Below are positions 47,125 to 59,100 of a stretch of DNA of 64,000 nt, in pieces. Under the pieces are notes generated by a model. The model had not been told where the DNA came from and did not search any database. It was given only the letters and a program-made list of their open reading frames with translations. The position numbers were made by a program, and so were the translations under genes. The DNA comes from Lutraria lutraria (Eukaryota > Mollusca > Bivalvia > Venerida > Mactridae): positions 39,153,137-39,217,136 of the forward strand of contig OZ026833.1 of the NCBI GenBank assembly GCA_964023205.1, written 5' to 3'. Every line of letters starts with the position of its first letter. Positions within the stretch are counted from its first letter, which is position 1.

Positions 47125-50100
47125 CTATGTACGGCCATTACAACTCTGTGATCTTAACACTTTTATATCAAGAAAACTACTCTCAAGTTTTAATTGTGTC
47201 AGTAAAATTTGTCCTGTTTCCATGGTAACATCATCAGAAATCATAATTCCAGCTTGTTTCCAATGGAAAAGAGAATTAAAAGTATTTATCCTAGTATTTT
47301 CATTCAGCATAAACTCAAACCAATAGACAAACGCTGAGGCTTTCCCACTAGAAGTAACATGGAGTGATTTATCTACAGTTCTGGTGAGAAAGTCTGTCGT
47401 GGTTTCTGTAGTAAGAGCATCAAAATCTAACGTTAGCATTTCCTGAACCTCTGTGAGTCTAGTGAAGGTCAAGGTCATTAGGTCAATATCCACATGATTC
47501 TTCATCTGGAAAAGTAAGAAAATATTGAAAAAACGCTGGCACTTCTTGCGTTTATATCTGGTTTTAAGCCCCTTTTCAAAAGTCAGAGTCATTTGAGGCA
47601 TCATTCACCTAAGCATCTTTCCTTGAAAAAAACAGTACTAGACTCCCATCCTCCGTAAGCAACTGCCTACTTTCTCACCTAATGAGACATGGTCAGCAGC
47701 GGAGCTGGAACCCACAACCCGCTAACAGTGAGAGGTTACAGTGATTTTAAGTCAGCGACCTTAACCACTTGACCACAGTGGCGGGTCACTTTGATAATGA
47801 ATAAACTAAAGACACAGACTCAGTCTAAGGTTACAAATTATCCATCGAAAAACCAGTCATGCATAAAGCATCAGTAGATTCTAGGGGTATTAAAACTGAA
47901 TGTTTAGTTTGTTAGCTATAGGTTACAGAGTGCTTTGAAATCTGACCAGCAAATATTTCAATGTCAAACAAGTTAAAGGTTCATTTACCTGATAAACGTT
48001 TATAAATTCTGCAATATGAAATCCCAGTGTTTTATCATTTCCTGTCACATGACTCCGGGCTTCCAACTCTTCAGATTCAATAAACATTCCCAGGATCTTC
48101 ACTTTACCAGGAAGTAATTTACCGGAACTCTTCAAATGTGAAAACCTGCAAAAAGTAACAGAAATGAATGAAATACTGTAGGAATATTTGATCTTGTTTT
48201 AAACTGATACAAGTAATGACATATATAGTTATAATAATAGTATTGGAATGACAATAATAGACAAGAATATACCAATGTAATATTATATATTTTGAATGAA
48301 AAAAGACAATAGTATAGAGTGTTTGAATGCACCTATTTCAGCATATACAGTTGAATCTCGTTATCTCAAATTTCTAGGGACCATGGAAATTAGTTTGAGA
48401 TAACCGAAATTTGTGATAAACGAATACTGTATAATTATATATGTTTTAAAGTATTTGTGTACACGCACGTACAGTAGCATTTATTTAAAATTACAATGCA
48501 TGTATGATTACGTTTCGCTTGAATAAACATGTGCATACATAGATAAGAAACAAAATAATTATGTGTCTATTTATAATAATTAATATTAAGAATTAATGTC
48601 CCAACATAAAATACATATTATTGAAATTTGTTGTAAGAATTCAAGCTTTACATATTTTCGGATGTGTACGCTGATCTGCTCCAACTTTGAGATAAACAAC
48701 TCATACTTCATGCTAATTAGAGTCACGGGGACAAAAAAATTAGTTTGACATAAACGAAATTTTGAGATAAGTGAATTGGAGGTAAGCAGATTAATTTCAT
48801 ATAGAGAAAGAGCAAAAAAATCGGGACCCAACAAATTAGTTTGACATAACCGAAATTTTGATATAAGCGAGTTTGACATAACGAGATTCAACTGTATCTA
48901 CTATATAATCTAGTCTTGCTTTTACTTCAGGTTTTTCTCAAGTAACATCTTTCTAGCAAGTAAATACTTAATATCTACATTTATAGTGAACTCAGATATA
49001 GTGAAGAATCAAATACAGTGAAGAAACCATGTTTCCCCAACCAGGCCCTTCTATATATCAATACTGTAACAATGGATATAGCGAAATATTGATGAAATGG
49101 AACTAAACATAAAATTCCTCAGGAATTCACAATAACTATGTTCTAACATACAGTCAAACCTGTGTTAGTGACCACCTCCGAATAAAGGCCACCCTGTGAA
49201 TAAAGGCCATTCTTTCAAAAAATGTCATTGATTATTAGTACAAAATGACCACAAAATAAAGACCGCCTGTCAATAAAAACCACATTTTGTCTTACACAAG
49301 GCTGGTCTTTTGTTTACAGGTTTGACTGTATACAGAACCTTAAGTCGACAACTTCAGCAAGTTGAGAAAATCAATATTGACAGTACCTGTGACTAGCCAT
49401 ATTTTCAAAAGCTTTGGGTAGAAGAGCACCACATGACTCCACAACGTCACAAATGATCAGATCATATTTAGTATCATCACTGTCTAAATCAGCTGTCTTT
49501 GTAAGAATGATATCTTCGCAACTATTTGACATTGCTACCTGATTGATGCTACTATGGTGCTCTTCTGGTGTTGCTATGGTAACATCACTGTAGCCAATCA
49601 AAGCAGCCTGAATTCCGAGAAATGACAATCTTGACGATATGATCAGTAAAGACAAACTTGATGGTCCATACATAGATTTCAGATCCACAAGCATATTGCA
49701 GAATATTCTGTTTAAGTGAATGTCATTTATATGTTCTATATCAATCTCTTCAGCATATAAAGTCAATTTCTGTAATTCCAGAGGGCTGCTGCAGGATTTA
49801 CTCATTGCTTTTTTGGGATGTTTACTGTCAGATCTACTAAACACATTCTTTTTCAATTCCAGTGATGGGACTTTCATTTGATCAATATTGTTAGAATTTA
49901 TAAGGCAAGTTTCCATTCCTTCATTTAGACAGTCAACCATGTCTACTGATTCACTGACCACATTTATGGCACTAAGATTATCTTTTTTCCCACTAAACAT
50001 ATTTACAGTCTTATTGCTACAATCATTCTTGGTATCTGAATACATATCACCATCCATTTCATTACAACCATTTGTTGCATTAGAACACACAATCTGCTTC

Positions 50101-53100
50101 ATTGTTTCAATTTCAGTAAACTGATAAGCATCTAAACAATCCTTTATATCAGTATCTTCATCATTAATCACAGTTTCATTATCAGGTTCAGTAACATTAC
50201 TTAACACTTGACTTAATTCAAAATCTTTATCAGGCACTTTTAAAAGCTCACTACTTTCTAGTTTATCCATTTTTCTTTTACGAAAAGGGAGACAATTTGT
50301 ACTGCAGTCCTCAACAGACGTTCCACTACCTGTCCGAGATTCAGTTCCAACACCAACTGTTTCAGCACAACATTGCTTAGGTAATGGTTGAAGCCGTTCA
50401 TTTCTTATTTTACAATCTGTGAGAGTCAAACAATCAGATCCAAAATGGAATGTTGGTCTCACTTTGTCCCTTTTCTTTACATGGTAATTTTCATGACCTG
50501 AAAATGGAGACATATGTGTTATGAGCGTAACGACAAGACTATTAAAAAACTATTACTGTCTATGTATATTTTTCTATGGCATTTAGTCCTTGTAAGTGTC
50601 AATTGCATCTTTTCAACAATTCCAAATGAATATGAAAATGAAAGGCAAAGAATATTGGGATATACAAAGTATTAGTTTTGTTTGAACTTATCTATTTTAC
50701 ATTGATTGTAGAGTAAGTTTTTCTTACAATTTATATTAACTACTCTCGATGACTGCTTCCTGGATTCTGACCAGTACTCGCGCTGAAAGTAGGGATTTTG
50801 AAGGTTCCTGTCAAAGTCCACCACTGGTGGGATTCGATCCCGCCACCACCAGGTTAGGAGTCAAGGTAAAGAATCCTTGAATCAATAAAAGGGCTAATCA
50901 AGGTCAACCATAAATATTAAACTTACATAATACTCATATTTGATAAAACACACAACCTAATACTACGTAAAACAATGTAAAATAAAACTCTCTTGAAAGT
51001 GCTAACAAACTGAGGTAACTGTATGTGGTACATGTTTAATAAATGGTTCGCATTTGTCAGTATTATGTTAAAAAGGGTCTCTTTGTTTTGCTCAAAATAT
51101 GATGACCAGCAATCACAGATGTACCTAATTTTTTTTGAAAAGTGGAAGACACTGGACACTGGTTACAGATTGAAAATTACACAAAAGAGGCATTTGGGAA
51201 ATATTCAGAATGCTAATGGAGGAAATATATTTTTTGGTGGAAAATATAATTAATTGTCCAAGGGGAAGATGCTGACTCTCAGTGTCACTTTCTTAGTAAA
51301 AACAACCCCTGGTATCTTATGAATCCCATACGAATGACGTCTGTCATTGTAATTAAACAAATTTTTAGCCGATGTTCATGTATCAATAGCTTTCAAAAAC
51401 TCACCACATGAGTTCTGCTTATACACGGAGGTAATTGGGTATATAACTTGCTCCCAGCAGCTCTCGTTGAGTGGTCCAGTTTCTATGGTAACCGTATCAT
51501 CAAGATGAAGGTCAAACCAAACAGTAAAGGCATCCAGGCGACCAGACTGTTTAACGTACAATTCACACAACCAATCTCTACCAGCATTTAATGATTCCAA
51601 CTCCTAAATCAAACAAAAAGCAGGGATTTTCGTTATCATATAGTTGTAGCCTGTAAAGGGCGCCTACCACTCTGAAAATTTCTTTGAAATCATGCGGTTT
51701 TCCCCAAATTTCCAATTTACTGCTTGAAATTTCATTCCCCAAATTGGTTTCAGGCAAGATTTTTTCACCAAATGAGGCTTCAACTCGCTATATTAACTCC
51801 ATTTAAAGGGCTATAATGCCTTAAAACAAGTGGGCCTTAATAATTTCTCTCTTGGGTCAACTTAAGAGTAAATTGTGCATTCTAAGTAAAAAGCCTTAAG
51901 TTTATATTATCTAAGGATGAAGCACACAAAGCCTTGAGGTCAAGTCACATGTTTGTCTGAGACAAATCAATGGAACATTTCTAAATTCATTAAACTCCCA
52001 ACACATGTTTACACTTCACATTGGAGAAATTGTTGTTTGCTTGTGAGCAACACATATCAAATAAGTACAACTTGTTTACTGATTCCAGAAAAAAAGATAA
52101 AACAGCTAACAGTTAACACAAAACAAATGCTAATAAACCCACATGACAGAAATTATCATAATTTTAACATTTAAATCAACATCTAGTACATTATTATAGA
52201 GAGGTGCTATCAACATCATCACCTTATACCTACCCATAAGTTGCAGAAATTCACTCTCATTAATTCCGCTATATTGGTCAGTATCTTGTATCCTCCCCTA
52301 ATCTTAGCCAGGTTCTCTGTGGTATAGGGATTCTCGGCTGTGTGGCCAGTATTACACATCAATTCAATCTGACTTACATCAAGATATTGCAACACTGGAT
52401 ACATAAACCTGTAATAAACAGGAAGTGTTTGTGAAACACGGATGCCCATAAAGGCCAACTGGTTAGTATGATCTTGACCTTAACCTCAAAATCAATAGGA
52501 GTCATCTACATGTGAAGACCAACCCCCAAACCAAATCTGAGGAGCTTAGGCCAAATAAATCTGAGGAGCTTATAGGCCAAATAGTTTTCTAGTTATAAAC
52601 CAATTAGATTATCAGTTAGTGACCTGTATGACTAAGAACCTAAAAGGCAAACCATTATGTCAAGGTCGACAGTTTGGTGGGTATGGTCAACAACTTAAAA
52701 CTTCAGAGTAAAAAAACCAGAGAGTGTAATACTTGAAACAATTAGAATAATCATATCAACAAGAAAACTGTTGTCTCCCTTTTTACAGGGGAGACACAAT
52801 AAACATCATCAGCATTTGTTTTGTTTTATCTTTATTTGAGTTTTATGCCCCTTTTCAACAGTCAGTCATAAGAGGCAAACAGTTCATCTAACCATCGTTC
52901 CCGGAAGGAACCAGTACTGGACTTCCATCCACTGTAAGCAACCGCCTTCTTCCTCACATAAAGAGACATGGTCAGTAGCGGGGCTCAAACACACAAACCC
53001 CTCTATCAGTGAGAGGTTACAGTGATTTGTAGTCAGCGACCTAAACTGCTCGACCATAGAGGTGGTTCTATCAGTGTTTGTACTCATCTTGGTCCGTAAT

Positions 53101-56100
53101 ACATTCTTTGAGTGACAAATACAGAAAAATTCATTATCAATAAGAGAAATGTGTATGAAATATTGAGATCTACCTAGCTATGACATCTTGAAGAATTAGC
53201 TAATACATCAAGAACAAATTATTCATTGACAATACAACCATAATATCAGATGGGTTATAGATATTTCTTAGGAATCAATAAAAGTGTGTACACTGCAATT
53301 TTGGGTACAAACAATTTTGTCTTTTATAATAAACTAAGTACACCTGATAAAATGATCACTGATCATACCTGCTTTGTTGTCTAATTCTCTCAGATTCAAT
53401 ACCACATACATACACTGTGGCCCCACAAGGTATAACTGATCCCATCTGTAACATATAAATCTCAGATTTAAATTCTCAACCTTTCCAAAACAAATATTTC
53501 CATAACAAGTACACCAACAGATGTACACAATTTCAATAGATGGAATACTTAACAGACACCTTTACTGTTTATAAGTAAACATATTGATCAAGCCCTTGAT
53601 GAACTGATAATGATAGAAGATACAGAATAAGGTGAACAAGATCTTATAAAAATGAGAATACTGTATTAATGGTTATTATCAAGCACTGCAGGTCAAAATG
53701 ATATCCCAACAGCTATTTTCCAAGTAGAATTTGTCTGATCCAGTAGTGTTGGGTTAGCGATTATTTGATTGAGACAATAAACACTTGACATTTTACCAAT
53801 TTATTACTATTAAGCATATTTTGATGGTGCTTTGCTGGAGATTTAACTAGCCGAATACTGAAAACTTATCAGATAATTAACTAAAAGATAAATACACACA
53901 AAATGAGTTTGGACACTGATCTTAATTTTTATAACCTTGGACAGCTTATTTAACCCTTTCTGAGTCCAGTTACTGTGACTGCACTGTGTCCAATGTTCAT
54001 TTATTCATTAATCAATTAGTTGCCAGTTGTCAGCTTGTTAGCTTCCATACACATATTACTCAATCAGTCATGACTGTAAGATACTTACTGGACTGTTAGA
54101 TAGGAGATTCTTCCATGCATGGATCATTGTTGTGATTATATGTTCGCCAAATAAACCAGCATCAAATGTTTCTGTAACCAGTAGTTTCACTCTAGGAATA
54201 AACAATGCATGGTGAAATACTTAAAAGTCAGTAACATTTAACCCCTTTATTCTTTAGTAGCTTCAAACTATAAATATTTAAGATAATATATATGTAACTA
54301 TAAATTAAGAATAAAAACTTTAAGTTGATGATAATTAAATGTTATGTTTCAGTTAAATGTTATGTGTTCTGACCCAGAATTTTAGCACTGGGTACGTAGA
54401 TAGGGATTTTTTTACTAGCTCTATATATCAATTATAGTAAAAAAAAATGCGCCAAAAATTTAATTTTACTTATTTGCTAGGATTTTCTTGAGGAGGTATG
54501 AGCACTCCAAACAAACTCATTGTTGTTTTCAGCCTCATCCATGGAATTAATGTATCCTTTAAATCTAAATCTTAAAACATAAATAGAAAATTGCTATATT
54601 TAGAAGTACATGTATTTTAATGACTTAATTAACAGTCACTATAATCAATCAATATGATTCACCTGCTTTGAATATGAAGAGGTATCTGCATTTCAGTGGA
54701 ATGTTTGTGAAGTAATTTTATCCTATTCAACACTCCATTAGCATTGAAGACATTCTCTGAAATATCAATCATTGATCGGGAACCATCACAAGCAGTTACC
54801 TGTATAGCTCCAGACATCTCAGCCATCATACTGAATAATAAGAAATCAAGTCAATGCAAAGCAACATCAGAAGTGGCAAGACCACTGTATAGAAAACACC
54901 GATATCACTCAGTAAATGTATGAAAGCAATGCTTTTATTTTCATATCATTAGTCAAAATTTTGAATAAAATTGAAGGTTCAACTGCAAAAGAAGGCTGTA
55001 TATTTTCTGTTTGTTTTGTTTATTTGTTTGTTTATATCGAGTTTTACGCCCCTTTTCAACAGCCAGAGTCATTGAGGCAGACAGTTCACCTAAGCATCGT
55101 TCCTGTGAAGAACCAGTACTAGACTCCCATCCTCCATGTAAAGCAACTGCCTACTTTCTCACATAGGAGACATGGTCGGTAGTGGGGCTCCAACCTATGA
55201 CCCTCTATCAGTGATTTGAAGTCAGCAACCTTAACCACTCGACCATAGAGGCAGGTCTCATCTACACTGATGAACACAAGTACGGTATGGTTATATAAGT
55301 TGGATTGTAGAATACATGTATCAAGTTTGTCATACTAAGGAATAACCTCTTCATGGCATCTTTTCCTTCCATAACAGACCTTAGAGCTCACTGACTAATT
55401 TGTTATTTCAAATTGTTTCTTTCAAAGCAAAAATTAAAAATTCTTAAAGTTGTCAAGCATTTTAAACATTAGGTTTGCAAGCATGATCTGTTACTTAAAT
55501 TTCCTTCAGCCAGACAAAGGTTATCAAATTTGCTCAGTTAAAATGTCAGGCAATTTGTTTGAAGCATTTTTTGGATACCTGAATTGTGGTAATCTACTAA
55601 AAATATAATCATCAATGTTTGGTGTTTTTATGATGTCTAAATTCAAGTAATCTACTAAAAAAATAATCATCTATGGTTTAAGAAAAGGCATTTTAAGGTA
55701 GTTACACACACAGTTAACAAGAAGTTAGACAATAATAAAATGTACTTGTGCATTAAAGTTGTTCAAGTAGCATTAATTACAATATGTCATTAAATTAGCA
55801 TAAATTTAGTTTTAGTATATTAAATCAAAAATTAATAATAATTAATAAGAATAAAAATTTCAAACATATTACCTTAGAATGCCAGTACCTGTGCCAATAT
55901 CAAGCACAGTATTATATCCTGATTTTACTGCTTTATCTATGGCACACTTGAAGGCCATATTGCGCCTCTTATCATTCAACATTGAAAAATGCCAACGTTC
56001 AACAAGATGGCTGCATACATTCTCCAGGTTGTTTCTTGCAAGAAGGTCATCAGGATTCAGTGCCAATGACTTGCGAATATACATAGCAGCTTTCTCTACA

Positions 56101-59100
56101 TAACCAAGTCTTAAATTGAAAAAAATAACGGTGCTAACATACAATTAGGTATAAGTACAGCAGTTAATACATTTCTGCAAATGTGTTTCCTTGTGTAGCA
56201 GAATTGTATTAAGACTTTGTGTAAATAAATATCTTTGATATTTTTCAACATGATAAGCTCAGTTAGTATAGAATCTGACTTGAAAGCAGGAGGTTACAGG
56301 CCCAGGGTTTTTTCTCGGTATTTTGGGAATATGACCCATACCCTTGGGATTGGGAATTTTCGCGGTGTTTAAATCGAAATTTGGAAAAATGTATAACTAC
56401 AATTTTTGCATTGTTCAACTTATTCTACTTATTCTTCCATGGAACAGTAGCAGAATAAGGTATTTACTACCAATAGTGATGTTAATAAACTTATGAAATT
56501 ATTTAAAAAAACATTTTTTTTTTTATTGGGAATTTTTGTCTGTGAATTGGGAAAAAAAGATACTATTTTCCATTGGGAATATGACCGAATTTCGGCTATA
56601 TAGTGGCCCCAAAAAAATCCCTGAGGCCTGAGCCCTGCATCCAATACTTTGTTTTTCTTCATCCTATTACAGTTTGCATCAAACTTAACATATTTATAAA
56701 CAGCCTAAAAAAATAAGTGGCTCACTTACCAGACCTGACTATAAATTTTAGGCCTATGAATTGTAAAATGTAGCAAGAAATACTGTTCTAAGTCAAGTGG
56801 CAGTCAACTATTTTAAACATACCTGAAGACACCTGGACTCAATGAACACACATATACTACATGCATGTATCCTTTGAGCGAAATGCCAACATTAAGATTG
56901 CAAAATAGTGAATATCTGATATCGCCTCATAGTGACAGATGAAAGGGTAAAGGGTAAAAAAGGCCTTCTTCCATAAAGGCCCATACCAGAAAGGCCCAAT
57001 TATGTTACCGAAAAGGCATTTTAAATGCTAGATGTATTCTATTACAATTTATTGATTGGTATATTGTATGTTAAGAAAAAACCTCACATCAATCATGCAT
57101 TGCTGTGATTTTTTTACAATTTCACTTGCTCGAGGCCTGGGACTCGCAGGACTAAAAATCTTTATAGAGTCCCAAAGTTTCAAGTGCGAGTCCCAAATTT
57201 TGTTCTCTCGCAAATAAAAGAAATCACACGTTCCTGAATTTACTTCGTGACGATGGTATATATCTTCACTGTTTATGATGTTGTTATCAGTAGGAAATTC
57301 CAATCTTGAAATAAATAAAAAGGCCAGCGTATGTTATCAAACAAAATTGGGCAATGTCACAGTTAAAACTGGTAGCGGTGTTTTATATATGCTGGGTAGT
57401 AGTAGTAGTAGTTTTTATTCAGGTAAAATGAGTACATGTCACAAGAACAATACAAATTCAAATGTCGACATATAATAAACATGTGAACAGTAAAGTGTAT
57501 AGAAGATGACACATAATCAAAACCAGGGATGACACAAAAAGAAGGCATTAAAGCCGACTTATTTCCATTGTGGTCCTTAGAATTTGATCATGTGACACCG
57601 GAAAAGGCAAATTAATTATTCAATAAATTATTGTATATAATTTTAAGTTACATTTTCATAGCACATTGAATAGGTAAAACTAAAATCTATAATACTGAGA
57701 TAAAATAAAATTTTAAAAAAAATTTAAAAATTACCAGAATAAAAGTACTAGACTGTTACAGACTGCATGAAATGATTCTTTTAAGTTTTTTTAAAATGAC
57801 TTGGACTTTTTATAGATCTGAAAAGTGGTGGTAACCTGTTCCATAACTGGCAGCCATTAAACGCAAAAATTTTCTTCCCAAAACCCTTAACCCTGGGAAT
57901 AGAATAACTATTACTATCTCTAAGACGAGTGGAATAAGTAAGAGTGTACCTCATTAGTCAATTCAAAATTTTCATTTAAGTAGCTTGGTGCATTATTATA
58001 GTGAATCTTATGTACATGACCAAGGATAAGGGATTCAATTCTTAAATGAACCGGTAACCAGCCAACTTCTTCGAAGTGGACCCTCCCAATATGAGTACGA
58101 GTATGCTGGGTACAGGGCGAGAATCATGTCATTTATAGTCATTATATACTTAGACTGAGTTGCTTTATTCATTTTACCTATGTATAGCTTGGCGCTCTAA
58201 TAATCAATAAAACCAGTCCATGATTTACATGTACTATTATTTCGCGATATGAAAATTTAGCGCCTTCGATAATGAACAAAAGCTGATAGATTAACGATTC
58301 GTCACTTGGTAATTATATAGTCCCATGAACGCACATAAAAGGAAAACATGCGTCCACTGCGATATTTTTGTGTCCGGTACGCAGTGGTAAAACAATCGCT
58401 GCATTGTTATATTGTTAAACACAGTCGGTACTGAAAAACGAGTATTTATACATAATTCTGATATCAACTCCTGAGAATAGGTAAACATTTGATTTTCAAA
58501 GGCAAAGTCATCACAAATGCAAAGTATCCCCTGTATGCCTATTTCCGCGGTGACCCTATTACCGCCGATGCCCAGATAATAACAATAACTCGCACATGCG
58601 TGTCGCCTCCACTTCCGTTTCCGCCTGGCATTTGTCGGCAGGGACCCAGACTATTGTTTAACTTGCAAGCCGCGACTAAAACATTTTTCATTGACGATTT
58701 ATATCATTTTTACAATCAAGTCAATTTACAATGTGTACACTACGGTAGCGCTACACACTGACCTGTGTTCTTCTGCTCGGGGCATTATGGGTATTTGCAG
58801 GAACTACTTACAAAATGAAGTTATGAACAATAACATAATGTGACGTCACCGTATGGTACACATTGGAGCCAAGCATTCTTCAACATTGCGTTTCATTGAA
58901 TAATTAGTTTTATTGACAAAAGCACAAGAATAGAAATGGTATAAAGTATTCATTTTACATAACTAAACACATTTTGTTAATAACATACAACCGATATTAG
59001 GACTGCAACGATTCACCGAAGTTCGAATATATCCGAATGCATGGCATCGGATCGATTATCCGATTTGGAATCTGTATTTTCGGTTCGGTACGGTTTGGTA

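Noticed and set aside
47506..47604. Upstream extension of the last PRMT9 exon frame
   Set aside because: It runs into a SINE; the acceptor at 47,507-47,506 and family alignment set the exon start at 47,505.
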